From Cupriavidus phytohabitans (GTDB lineage: Bacteria; Pseudomonadota; Gammaproteobacteria; Burkholderiales; Burkholderiaceae), in NCBI RefSeq assembly GCF_000426345.1, contig NZ_AUFE01000001.1, positions 1 to 64,000 of the forward strand: 64,000 nucleotides of DNA, read 5' to 3'. The notes below the pieces were generated by a model. The model had not been told where the DNA came from, did not search any database, and saw only the letters and a list, made by a program, of their open reading frames with translations. The translations under genes were made by a program, and so were the position numbers. Position 1 is the first letter of the stretch; each line of letters begins with the position of its first letter. Below, one piece after another: positions 15,398 to 23,926 of this stretch.

Positions 15398-17728
15398 ATG
15401 AGGCCAACGAATCCGCCCGGCACCCCGGCGCAGCCAACGCCGGACACTCCGCATCCATTGCATGAACCGCCTCCCTTTACGCTGGAACCGGGGCGCAACT
15501 GCTGGCGTGTCGAACCTTGCCGCCGCTTTGCCATGCTCGTCGACGGCGACGCCTATTTCCGCGCGCTGCGCGAAGCATTGCCGCGCGCCGAGCACACCAT
15601 CTTTATCCTCGGCTGGGACATCGACAGCCGCATGGAACTGGTGCCTGAAGGCGCGCAGGACGGCCTGCCCGACGGGCTGCGCGACTTCCTCTGCGCACTG
15701 GCCGACCGCCGTCCCAATTTGCGCATCTACATCCTGAGCTGGGACTACGCCATGGTGATGGCGATGGAGCGCGAATGGCTGCCTTCGGCCAGCGCGCACT
15801 GGCAGGCGCACCGGCACCTGTCGTTCCGCCTGGACGGCAACCATCCCCCAGGCGCCTCGCACCACCAGAAGGTGGTGGTGATCGACAGCAAGGTCGCTTT
15901 CGTGGGCGGGCTGGACCTGACGCTGCGCCGCTGGGACGACAACAGCCACGCGCCATGCGCGCCGCTGCGCGTTGCCGAAGGCAAGTCCTATCCGCCTTTC
16001 CATGACGTCCAGTGCGCCCTCGATGGCGAGGCCGCCACCGCGCTCGCCATCCTGTGCGCGGCGCGCTGGCTGCGCGCGACCGGGCGCAAGCCGCGTCCGC
16101 CAGCGGCAACATCCTCGGATCCCTGGCCGCCCAGCCTGGCGCCGGAACTGACCGACGTGCGCGTCGGCATTGCCCGCACCATGCCGGTGTGCGAGGACGA
16201 GCCAGGCGTGAGCGAGATCCGCAGGCTGATGCGCGACGCCATTGCGTCAGCCCGGCACAGCATCTACATGGAAAACCAGTACTTCAGCTCGGGCGAGATC
16301 GCCAAGGCGCTGGCCGCGCGGCTGGGGCGAGAAGACGGGCCGGACATCGTGCTGGTGTCGCGGCGCAACGAAAGCGGCTGGCTGGAGGCGCACAGCATGG
16401 GGGTGCTGCGCGCGCGCCTGTACCGGCGCCTGCGCGCGGCGGACAGCGGCGACCGTTTCCACCTGTACTGCCCCGAGATCCCTGGCCTGCTGCCGGAATG
16501 CGTCAACATCCACAGCAAGGTCACGGTGATCGACGACGATATCCTGACCATCGGCTCATCCAACCTCAGCAACCGTTCGTTGGGCCTGGATACCGAATGC
16601 AACGTGGTCGTGACCTCGGGCGGCGACCCGCGCGTGCGTGAAGCCATCGCGGCGATGCGGGCCCGGCTGCTGGGCGAGCACCTGGACGTCGCGCCCGAGG
16701 CATTCCAGGCCAAGGTGGCCGAAACGCGCAGCCTGCTGGCGGCCATCCGCGCACTGCAGCGAACCGATGGCCGCACGCTGCAAGACTACGCGCCGCCGCT
16801 CCCGGACGACCTTGATGCCGCCTCGCCGGCCGACCACCTGCTGGACCCCATCGAGCCCATCGATACCGACCAGGTGCTGGCCGAGTTCGTCAGCCACGAA
16901 GCGCGCCCGCGCGTGATGGGCCGTGTCGGCGTGATGGTGGCGCTGGCGCTGGGGCTGGCGGGGCTGGCTTTCGCCTGGCGCTACACGCCGCTGCGTGAAT
17001 GGGCGGATTTCCGCGCGCTGCTGGCCGTCGTCGAGCGCCTGGACGACATGCCCATGGCGCCGCTGGCGATGATGGGCATGTACCTGGCCGGAGCCGTGAC
17101 CATGCTGCCGGTGACGCTGCTGATCCTCGTGACCGTCGTGGTGTTCGGGCCGCTCTACGGCGCCGCGCTGGCGCTGGGCGGCACCATGCTGAGCACCGGC
17201 GCGGGCTACCTGGCGGGCCGCCTGCTCGGCCGCAATACCGTGCGGCGCTTCGGCGGCCGCCGGCTGAACCGGGTCAGCCACCAGCTGAGCAGGCATGGCG
17301 TGCTGGCGATGGTGGTGTTGCGGCTGGTGCCGATCGCACCGTTCTCGCTGGTCAACCTGGTGGTCGGCGCCTCTCGCATCAGCCTGCGCGACTGCCTGGC
17401 AGGCACGGCGCTGGGGATGCTGCCGGGCATCGCGATCTCGGCCTTCCTGGTCGACCGCGTTGCCGCCGCGGCGCGCGACCCGGGGCTGGCGACTTTTGCC
17501 CTGCTGGCGCTGGTGCTGTTGCTGCCCGCATCGCTGCTGCTGTTGCTGCGGCGCCGGCGGCGGCGCAATGCCGAACGCCGCAAGGCGGAACGGCGCCGGC
17601 CAGTGAATCGACAGGATGGCCAGCCCGATAGCCCGCCGGACAACCAGCAGGACGACCAGCATCACGGGCCAGGCGGTCCCGGGCGCCGGATGGCGCGCGT
17701 CGCCCATGCCGCGGGCGAGCGCACCTGA
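15398..17728 (+). CDS. Phospholipase D/cardiolipin synthase fused to VTT (DedA-like) domain
   Basis: A 776-residue membrane protein with two parts. Residues about 40-470 hold the two HKD motifs of the phospholipase D superfamily: HHQKVVVID (His156, Lys158, Asp163) and IHSKVTVIDDD near residue 372. After a linker, residues about 500-720 form a membrane VTT/SNARE-associated domain with GPLYGAALALGG and RLVPIAPFSLVN, as in DedA/TVP38 proteins. The C-terminal tail is rich in Arg, Gln and Asp. Such fusions occur in proteobacteria and likely combine phosphatidyl transfer with lipid scrambling or transport. The start has no strong ribosome site. Confidence 0.88.
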   Translation: MRPTNPPGTPAQPTPDTPHPLHEPPPFTLEPGRNCWRVEPCRRFAMLVDGDAYFRALREALPRAEHTIFILGWDIDSRMELVPEGAQDGLPDGLRDFLCALADRRPNLRIYILSWDYAMVMAMEREWLPSASAHWQAHRHLSFRLDGNHPPGASHHQKVVVIDSKVAFVGGLDLTLRRWDDNSHAPCAPLRVAEGKSYPPFHDVQCALDGEAATALAILCAARWLRATGRKPRPPAATSSDPWPPSLAPELTDVRVGIARTMPVCEDEPGVSEIRRLMRDAIASARHSIYMENQYFSSGEIAKALAARLGREDGPDIVLVSRRNESGWLEAHSMGVLRARLYRRLRAADSGDRFHLYCPEIPGLLPECVNIHSKVTVIDDDILTIGSSNLSNRSLGLDTECNVVVTSGGDPRVREAIAAMRARLLGEHLDVAPEAFQAKVAETRSLLAAIRALQRTDGRTLQDYAPPLPDDLDAASPADHLLDPIEPIDTDQVLAEFVSHEARPRVMGRVGVMVALALGLAGLAFAWRYTPLREWADFRALLAVVERLDDMPMAPLAMMGMYLAGAVTMLPVTLLILVTVVVFGPLYGAALALGGTMLSTGAGYLAGRLLGRNTVRRFGGRRLNRVSHQLSRHGVLAMVVLRLVPIAPFSLVNLVVGASRISLRDCLAGTALGMLPGIAISAFLVDRVAAAARDPGLATFALLALVLLLPASLLLLLRRRRRRNAERRKAERRRPVNRQDGQPDSPPDNQQDDQHHGPGGPGRRMARVAHAAGERT

Positions 17729-17755
17729 ACCTGAGCCTCAGGAACGGTCGCCGCG

Positions 17756-18238
17756 CTAGCGCTTGCGGCGGTAGGTGGCCTTCATGATCTCGGTCCACTC
17801 GCCGTTCTCGCCTTGCATGAACGACGTCAGCGTCCGTTCGTTGTCATCCTTGAAGGCGATCACATCGCGGTACTGGACCGTGCGGCCATTGCCCGAACAG
17901 TCCGGTCCCTCGGCGCGCAGCGTCAGCTGCTGGCCGCCGGCATCGAGGTCACCCTCGTAGACCCACAGGTAGGTCATCATCGAGCCGATGAAGGTACCGA
18001 CGAAATGCTTGCGGGCCGGGTCGTAGCCCAGCGTCATCAAAGTGGTGGCGGGGCCGCACCCCGGCATGTCGCCCTGCGCCGTGCCCTGTACCCAGAGCTC
18101 GCCAATAGCGGTCACGCGCTCGGGGATGTGCCACTTCTGCGCAGGCAGGTCCGGTCCCATCACGGCCTCGCCTTCGGCCATCCATTCGCCTACCAGCCGT
18201 TGCAGCCAGCGGTGTTCCTTCTGTGCTTCGGTCTTCAT
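17756..18238 (-). CDS. DUF1579 family protein
   Basis: A 160-residue cytoplasmic protein beginning MKTEAQKEHRWLQRLVGEW, the usual opening of DUF1579 proteins, which have a lipocalin-like beta fold. The middle TLMTLGYDPARKHFVGTFIG and the later LTLRAEGPDCSG fit (given in part). The start at 18238 follows GAGGAG at proper spacing; upstream extension has no support. It converges with the phospholipase D gene. Function unknown. Confidence 0.85.
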   Translation of the reverse strand: MKTEAQKEHRWLQRLVGEWMAEGEAVMGPDLPAQKWHIPERVTAIGELWVQGTAQGDMPGCGPATTLMTLGYDPARKHFVGTFIGSMMTYLWVYEGDLDAGGQQLTLRAEGPDCSGNGRTVQYRDVIAFKDDNERTLTSFMQGENGEWTEIMKATYRRKR

Positions 18239-18395
18239 GCAGGGTCTCCTCGCGTTTGCGGCCACTGCGCCCGGCACGGGCGTTTGTGGATGCCGTACAC
18301 ATAGACTAGCAAACGAAATGGACAGCATCCACATTTCTTTGCCAGATGCCGCGTATGCTGCGCAGGGAGCGCACTGCCTGACTGTCCGGCTGGAT

Positions 18396-18761
18396 TTACT
18401 GCGGCAGACGCACCTTGGGCACCACGAACTGGTTGCCGGGCGCACGCATGACGTCGCACTGGACCTTGGCCTTGCGCACCGCGCCGTCCTGCGCGAGGTA
18501 CTCGACATCGCCCACCACGCTGTAGGCGTCTTCCGCGACCTTGCGGGTCTTGCCACTGACCCACTTGAAGCTGCCGGGGTTGGGCAGCGCGGCCTTGACC
18601 GCCTTCATGCACGCGATCGGGGCTTCGGGTGCCTCGTCGCGCCCGCGCGGCTTTGGCGCGTCTTCCGCAGCCTGCACAGCCGCTGCGCAGCCAAGCGACA
18701 ACGCCAGCACCAGCGTGGCGGACAGGGAACGCGGAGACAGCGGCGGGCACGGCGAAAGCAT
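18396..18761 (-). CDS. Periplasmic hypothetical protein
   Basis: A 121-residue exported protein. A signal peptide of about 31 residues ends in AVQAA before EDAPKPRGRDE. The mature part has two cysteines (ACMKAVKAA and VQCDVMRAP) that could form a disulfide, and a beta-rich body with PGSFKWVSGKTRKV. The start at 18761 has AGGAG nine bases upstream. It is divergent from the flavodoxin gene. Pattern resembles small periplasmic proteins of unknown role common in Burkholderiales. Confidence 0.72.
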   Translation of the reverse strand: MLSPCPPLSPRSLSATLVLALSLGCAAAVQAAEDAPKPRGRDEAPEAPIACMKAVKAALPNPGSFKWVSGKTRKVAEDAYSVVGDVEYLAQDGAVRKAKVQCDVMRAPGNQFVVPKVRLPQ

Positions 18762-18917
18762 CTTGGAAACTCCTGGGAGCGGGGGCGTAAACTTGCACAG
18801 GCGCCACATTCTAACGCCGGCGCCCATGCCGGTCAGTCCGCCGGCGCGTTGTAAAAGTTCCCAGGTCGCCACTGGCTCCCGGCGTGCTACAGTGACCCGG
18901 CGCATCCCATTCGCACC

Positions 18918-19409
18918 ATGAAAACGCTGTTGATCGTCTACCACACCATGACCGGCGGCACCCGCCAGATGGCCGAGGCCGCCGCGGCGGCGGCGCGCAC
19001 ACAGGAAGGCGTGGTCGTCGTGCTCAAGCGTGCGGCCGAGGCCGGCCCGGACGATGTGCTGGCTGCCGACGGTTACCTGTTCGCCACGCCGGAAAACCTC
19101 GCCGCCATCGCGGGGATGATGAAGGACTTCTTCGACCGCTGTTATTACCCCGCGCTGGACCGGATCAACGGCCGCCCCTACGCCACCATGATCTGCGCCG
19201 GCAGTGATGGCCAGAACGCACTGCGCCAGGTCGAGCGCATCGCCACGGGCTGGCGCCTCAACCCCGTTGCGCCCGGGCTGATTGTCTGCACGCACGCGCA
19301 GACGCCGGAGCGCATCCTCGCCCCCAAGCAGGTCGAAGCGGACGACCTGGCACGTTGCGCGGCGCTGGGCGAAGGCCTGGCGGCGGGCCTGGCGCTGGGA
19401 GTCTTCTGA
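18918..19409 (+). CDS. Flavodoxin-family protein
   Basis: A 163-residue flavodoxin-like protein. The phosphate loop of FMN is visible at the N-terminus (YHTMTGGTRQMAEA, 9-22), followed by the DGYLFATPENLAAIAG segment typical of the NADPH-dependent FMN reductase/flavodoxin group (GY.FATP). It should bind FMN and act as an electron carrier or small quinone reductase. The ribosome site is weak. It sits alone; a promoter-like TGCTACAGT lies about 25 bp upstream. Confidence 0.82.
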   Translation: MKTLLIVYHTMTGGTRQMAEAAAAAARTQEGVVVVLKRAAEAGPDDVLAADGYLFATPENLAAIAGMMKDFFDRCYYPALDRINGRPYATMICAGSDGQNALRQVERIATGWRLNPVAPGLIVCTHAQTPERILAPKQVEADDLARCAALGEGLAAGLALGVF

Positions 19410-19492
19410 GCGGCCTGAGGCCCATGCCTGCGTGATTCCGCCCGGGAACGGGACTTGCACGGCAATAGCATCCGCCCCTTGAGCGCAGCGCC

Positions 19493-19765
19493 ATGGAAGA
19501 TCCCGAAGTCACTGCCGCGGAAGCCCGCCGCGATCCGCTGGACAGCACCGCCCGCGGCTCCATGCGCGTGGTCGAGGCGCTCACGCAGACCGCGCTGGTA
19601 CTGATGGCGGCCACGCTCGCCTGGGTACTGTGGCGGCGCACCGACGCCTTTGCGTGGTTCGGCTCGCTCGCGCCCGCGGCATGCGCGGCGCTGGCCCTGC
19701 TGGCGACGATCGTGGCACTGCTGGGCGTCTGGTTCGGCATACATGCCTGGCGGCGAGTGGGCTGA
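19493..19765 (+). CDS. Small two-helix membrane protein
   Basis: A 90-residue hypothetical inner-membrane protein: a charged N-terminal 25 residues, then two hydrophobic segments, about 30-48 (TALVLMAATLAWVLW) and about 60-84 (ACAALALLATIVALLGVWFG), ending in HAWRRVG. It lies 83 bp after the flavodoxin gene on the same strand. No ribosome site of note. Function unknown. Confidence 0.6.
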   Translation: MEDPEVTAAEARRDPLDSTARGSMRVVEALTQTALVLMAATLAWVLWRRTDAFAWFGSLAPAACAALALLATIVALLGVWFGIHAWRRVG

Positions 19766-19849
19766 GGCAGTCCCGGCTGGCGGCATGTGTCGCTAAACCT
19801 TACAACGCGGCGGTAAGAATGCCCTCCGCTGCCCGTCCCGGAGGCCATC

Positions 19850-20728
19850 GTGGCTGATATTTCGTCTCCTTCTCCTTCCCCGGTCCGCACCGGCCTGCTT
19901 GCCGTAGTCACCGGTGCCTCGTCAGGCATCGGCTATGAATTGGCGCGCTGCTGCGTGCAGCGCGGCTATGACCTCGTCATTGCCGCCGATGAGCCGCAGA
20001 TCGAAATTGCCGCCGTGCAACTGCGCGACGAGGGTGCCCAGGTGGAGGCGCTGGTGGCGGACCTCTCCACGCCGGCCGGCGTGGAGCAGTTGTGCGCGGC
20101 CTTCGACAACCGCCGCGTCGACGTGCTCTGCGCCAATGCCGGCCGCGGCCTCGGCCACGCGTTCCTTGACCAGGACTTTGCCGACATCCAGCGGGTGCTG
20201 GAGACCAACGTGACGGGCACCGTCCACCTGTTGCACCGGGTGGGCCAGCGCATGCGCGAGCAGCGCAGCGGACGCATCCTGATCACGGGTTCGATCGCCG
20301 GCTTCATGCCCGGCACCTACCAGGCGGTTTACAACGCCACCAAGGCGTTCCTGGATTCGTTTTCATACGCGCTGCGGCACGAATTGCTGGGCAGCGGCGT
20401 CACCGTGACCTGCCTGATGCCCGGCGCAACCGAGACGGAGTTCTTCGAGCGGGCCGACCTGCTTGACACCAGGATCGGCCAGCAGAAGAAGGCCGACCCC
20501 AGCGAGGTCGTGCGGATGGGCTTCGATACGATGATGCGCGGCGAAGGCGAAGTCATCACCGGGTGGCAGAACAAGCTGCGCGCGGCGATTGCCATGGTCA
20601 CGCCAGCCGACGTGCTGGCCGAGCAGCATCGGCGCATGGCGCAGCCGCGCAGCGAGGCCGACGACCGGCTGCCGCCGGAGGAACCGCCTGACACCCCATC
20701 ACCTGGCCAGCCGCGCCGCGACGCTTGA
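19850..20728 (+). CDS. Short-chain dehydrogenase/reductase
   Basis: A 292-residue classical SDR. It has VTGASSGIGYELA (nucleotide loop, about 18-30), the NAG motif (ANAGRG) and the catalytic YNATK (Tyr about 162, Lys about 166). The C-terminal 30 residues are acidic and proline-rich and probably disordered. A GTG start at 19850 is favoured because GGAGG lies five bases before it. The enzyme resembles general ketone or aldehyde reductases (DltE-like); the substrate cannot be named. Confidence 0.87.
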   Translation: MADISSPSPSPVRTGLLAVVTGASSGIGYELARCCVQRGYDLVIAADEPQIEIAAVQLRDEGAQVEALVADLSTPAGVEQLCAAFDNRRVDVLCANAGRGLGHAFLDQDFADIQRVLETNVTGTVHLLHRVGQRMREQRSGRILITGSIAGFMPGTYQAVYNATKAFLDSFSYALRHELLGSGVTVTCLMPGATETEFFERADLLDTRIGQQKKADPSEVVRMGFDTMMRGEGEVITGWQNKLRAAIAMVTPADVLAEQHRRMAQPRSEADDRLPPEEPPDTPSPGQPRRDA

Positions 20729-20800
20729 ACGCAACGGCGAGCGGGCCGCGCCAGCGGCGCAGCCCTGTGCCATCGCGCGGGAAGCGCAGAAGCGCGGGAA

Positions 20801-21751
20801 TCAGATGCGCGTGGTGCCCCCGGTGCTGTCCCGGCCGGCACCCGGGCCGCCGCTGCCCGCTTCCATGCCGCCACCATAGCTGCTGGCGGTCGACCCGGTC
20901 GCGCTGCCGGCACTGCTGACGCCGCTGACATGGCCTTGCCCGCCCCCGGCGGAACCGGTGCGGCGTGTATCCCCGGCACCCTCGGAAATTCCCGAGACGC
21001 CAAACGGTCCCGCAGCGCCGAGCCGGATCCCGTTATGGACCTCGCGCACGCCGAACACGTCGTCGGCGATGTCTTCGATGCAGTACTTCTGGCGGCGATC
21101 ACACACGTTGCCGCTCAGCCGCACCACCCCGCCCTCCACGTCGACCTCGACGTCCTGCACATCGACATGGGGCGCATGGGCCAGGCGCTCGCAGATTTCT
21201 TCACGGATACGCTCGTCGCTGCGCTGGTAGCCCCTCGGGCCGACGCGATCGCGCCCGCGCAACTGCTGGCCAATCCTCCCTTCGCCCGGACCCTGCCTGC
21301 CGAAATCGGCGGCGCTGCGCCCGGGCGAAGCGTAATCGGAAATGCCGTAACCCTGGCCATGCTCGCTTCGGCGCGAGCCCGTGCCGCCCTGGCGGCCGGT
21401 CATAGCCTGGCCGCCGTGACGGCTTTCCCCCCACTCGTCGCGCACGTTGCCGCCCTGGTCCGAGCCGCTGCCGCGCCACGCTTCCTCGTCGTCCCACGGT
21501 GCCCGCTGGCCGGACCTCTGCCAGTCTTCGCCGCCGCCCTGACGGCTGCCGTAATAGCCTTGCCCCTGGATATCGCCGCCGTGGCGCTGGCGGCCTTCGT
21601 ATCGCCCTTCGCCATAGTCGCGGGCCGGCCCGCCCGACTGCCCGTAGCGTCCTTCGCCATAGCCGCGCGGGTCGTCCGCGCGGTCGCGGCGCGGCGCCTC
21701 TTCGTCGCGCCACCACGAGCTGCTGCTGCCTTGATTGCGGAATGGATGCAT
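20801..21751 (-). CDS. BON-domain protein with Gly/Arg-rich N-terminus
   Basis: A 316-residue protein. Residues 1-170 are low-complexity, rich in Gly, Arg, Tyr and Gln, with repeated units such as RGYGEGRYGQ and RDYGEGRYEGRQ. A BON domain follows (about 185-250): DERIREEICERLAHAP then VVRLSGNVCDRRQKY, a fold that binds phospholipid or other surfaces. The tail is Gly/Ser-rich. No signal peptide is visible at the chosen start (ATG at 21751, preceded by AGGAG eight bases away), so it is probably cytoplasmic, like related stress-associated proteins. It is a single gene. Confidence 0.82.
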   Translation of the reverse strand: MHPFRNQGSSSSWWRDEEAPRRDRADDPRGYGEGRYGQSGGPARDYGEGRYEGRQRHGGDIQGQGYYGSRQGGGEDWQRSGQRAPWDDEEAWRGSGSDQGGNVRDEWGESRHGGQAMTGRQGGTGSRRSEHGQGYGISDYASPGRSAADFGRQGPGEGRIGQQLRGRDRVGPRGYQRSDERIREEICERLAHAPHVDVQDVEVDVEGGVVRLSGNVCDRRQKYCIEDIADDVFGVREVHNGIRLGAAGPFGVSGISEGAGDTRRTGSAGGGQGHVSGVSSAGSATGSTASSYGGGMEAGSGGPGAGRDSTGGTTRI

Positions 21752-21909
21752 GGTTGGTCTCCTGCCGATCGGAACTGCGGGATGGGAACTGCGGCGCCGG
21801 CATGCAGCCGCGCCGCACCGGTTGCCAGAGGGCGCAAGTTCCGTACCACTGAGGCAGACATCCCGGCGCCGCTTGCTGTGATGCAACGCAAGCCAACGCA
21901 CGCCAACGC

Positions 21910-21943
21910 AACGGCGGGCGCCCTGTAAAAAGCGCCCGCCGTT
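21910..21943 (-). terminator. GC-rich stem-loop downstream of 22025 gene
   Basis: A 12-bp perfect stem, AACGGCGGGCGC with its complement, around a ten-base loop. No T-run follows in either direction. It lies 80 bp after the stop of the minus-strand gene at 22025 and before the BON gene's start, so it likely ends that transcript. Confidence 0.5.
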
Positions 21944-22024
21944 GTAAGGCATCCTTGCGATGCCTGGGAGACCCCGGATGTTCGTCAAGAGGATCCTGGC
22001 GTGGATCCCCGATGATGCATCGCC

Positions 22025-22237
22025 TCAGGCTGCCAGTGACTCCGCAAAGCCCAGCGCGGATTCGCTGCCGTCCTGGTCTTCCTGCATGAGCAGCTCGACG
22101 CCACGCCGCTTTGCCGCGGCTTTGCCGATATTGACGGCGACGTCCCGGTCCTCGCAATGAACCAGGCCCTTGCGTGCACTTTCGACCGTCAGTTCCCAGC
22201 CCTGGGGCGTCTGCCTGATGAGGAAGTTCGCAGCCAT
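22025..22237 (-). CDS. Small hypothetical protein, DUF2188-like
   Basis: A 70-residue cytoplasmic protein opening MAANFLIRQTPQGWELTVES, with AVNIGKAAAKRRGVELLMQ in the middle. The order of a GWEL strand, an AxxxGKAxA helix and a final hydrophobic strand recalls DUF2188 proteins. GGGAG precedes the start at good spacing. It is divergent from flhC. Function unknown. Confidence 0.65.
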   Translation of the reverse strand: MAANFLIRQTPQGWELTVESARKGLVHCEDRDVAVNIGKAAAKRRGVELLMQEDQDGSESALGFAESLAA

Positions 22238-22432
22238 GGGTAGCTCCCGAGTCGTTTACGTGTTCCTGAAGCGTAGCGCATGGGTGCCAGGGAAAAATCG
22301 GCGTCCGTCCTAAACCGTGTGGGCACTTCTCCTACACATCCGGCCGAAAAGCGACGTTTGATGCATATCAGAGTTATAACAACACCCCGATTCATAAAAT
22401 CCATCGCAATTTAGCGAAAACAACCTGAAACG

Positions 22433-23017
22433 ATGGATCTGCGCACCGCCACGGCCCCGCCAAACCCGACCCCACTGTCCCCCGGCAAGAGCGTGCTGCA
22501 TGACGTCGAGCAGACCCAGCTGGCGATCGAACTGATCGGGGTGGGTGCACGCCTGCAGGTGCTGGAATCGGCGCTGTCGTTGCCGCGCGTGCGGCTGGTC
22601 CGGCTGTACAAGGAATTGCGCGGGGCATCGCCGCCAAGGGGCATGCTGCCCTTTTCGACCGACTGGTTCGTGACTTGGCGGCCCAATGCGCATGCGTCGA
22701 TGCTGCTCAATGCCTATCGCTTCATGCGCGACGCCGGCGGGCTGGCGGGTATCCGCGCGGTGCTGTCGGGCTACCGCGTCTACCGGGAGCAGCTGTCCGT
22801 AACCGGGGAAACCGCGGAACTCAGCTTCACGCGCGCCTGGACGCTGGTGCGCTTCCACGAGAACGGCATGCTGCAGCTGGAGCGCTGCCGGCGCTGCGCA
22901 GGCGACTACGTGGTCCACGCCCATGGCCCGCGCCGGCACTATGTTTGCGGCCTGTGCATGCCGCCCGCGCGTGCCGGCAAGGGCCGCAAGGCGGCCGCGC
23001 GCAGGACGGTGGCCTGA
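22433..23017 (+). CDS. flhC: FlhC-family flagellar master regulator, without adjacent FlhD
   Basis: A 194-residue FlhC-type activator. FlhC forms a hetero-hexamer with FlhD and switches on class II flagellar genes. The zinc-binding cysteines are all present: CRRC (Cys152, Cys155) and CGLC (Cys172, Cys175). The helical DNA-binding part (30-130) contains SLPRVRLVRLYKEL and FSTDWFVTW. There is no flhD beside it: the upstream gene is divergent and small, the downstream gene is unrelated. The upstream 90 bases are strikingly AT-rich for this region. It may be an extra FlhC paralogue that uses FlhD from elsewhere. Confidence 0.9.
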   Translation: MDLRTATAPPNPTPLSPGKSVLHDVEQTQLAIELIGVGARLQVLESALSLPRVRLVRLYKELRGASPPRGMLPFSTDWFVTWRPNAHASMLLNAYRFMRDAGGLAGIRAVLSGYRVYREQLSVTGETAELSFTRAWTLVRFHENGMLQLERCRRCAGDYVVHAHGPRRHYVCGLCMPPARAGKGRKAAARRTVA

Positions 23018-23150
23018 GCGCGCCGTGGCGGGCATTGTTTCCTGCCGCACTGTCAGCGCCGCCTCGGCCTTCCAAGATAGGCAAGTCAGCCAGACCGGCC
23101 AGCCGCGCGCATGCACGCGGTCTTCACGATTGTCCTCGGGGAGCCTGCCG

Positions 23151-23531
23151 ATGTTCAGGATCAACCTGCTGTCCCGCATACTCGGCGCCGCGGCGCCACC
23201 CCAGGCCGCCAACGATGCAGGCAACCTGGCGCCCGCGCACGCCGTGCCCACTGCGCCCGCGGCGCCAGCCAGCCCGGACCCGCTGGCCACCAACCTGAAG
23301 ACCCAGGGTGATGCCATGGTCCAGTACGGCGCGCGCCTGCTGGTGATACGGGAACTGCTCGGCGCCCTGGCCGCCGGGCTGCCGCCGGCGGCCCAGGCCG
23401 GGGTGGAGCGGCGCTTCCGCGTGCGCGTCGACCAGTTGCTGACGCTGACCGACGACCGGGGCCTGCCGGCGGAATTCCACGACACGCTGCTGGCGGAAAT
23501 CAACTACTACCTCGGCGAACTGAAACACTGA
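23151..23531 (+). CDS. Hypothetical protein
   Basis: A 126-residue protein. The first 45 residues are a hydrophobic start (MFRINLLSRILGAAAPP) and an Ala/Pro linker, the rest a helical domain (GDAMVQYGARLLVIRELLGA then RVRVDQLLTLTDDRGLP, each quoted in part). GGGAG precedes the start at proper distance. It follows flhC by 134 bp and may be co-transcribed. No family recognised. Confidence 0.68.
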   Translation: MFRINLLSRILGAAAPPQAANDAGNLAPAHAVPTAPAAPASPDPLATNLKTQGDAMVQYGARLLVIRELLGALAAGLPPAAQAGVERRFRVRVDQLLTLTDDRGLPAEFHDTLLAEINYYLGELKH

Positions 23532-23926
23532 GGGCGAAGCGCTTCCGCGGGGCGCCAGCGCAGCCGTAAGCCTGTGCGTGTGCGCCTGTGCCCCGCCCGT
23601 TCGCGCGGTGCGTGACGGGCACTTGTCGTCGTTGTAACACCTCGCTACAAGCCACCCTGCCGCAACGTGCTACAGTGCGCGTTTAGCATCAGGGCAGCGC
23701 AAATGCGCGCCATGGTCCGCTTTCCGGCATCTTTCTTGCCATTTCCGACGCGCACACAGTGCGCACCAGGCGGCGCCCATTGACGTGCCGGGGCCGCCGG
23801 CCATCGTTCTTGCCGACCGCGCGCGCCCCGCCCGCCCTCGCCCGCCACCTGCCGTGGCGCCGAATCATCGCTGTGCAGCCGCGCGCCTGGACGCCGCGCT
23901 GCCGCCATCGCCCCCACAGGATCCAC
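23532..23926. other. Intergenic region before the lipid A acyltransferase gene
   Basis: No gene seen in these 395 bp. It holds a promoter-like extended -10 (TGC then TACAGT at 23671-23676) and a TTGTAA at 23632-23637, too far away to be its -35. The leader to the gene would be about 245 bases long. Confidence 0.4.
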
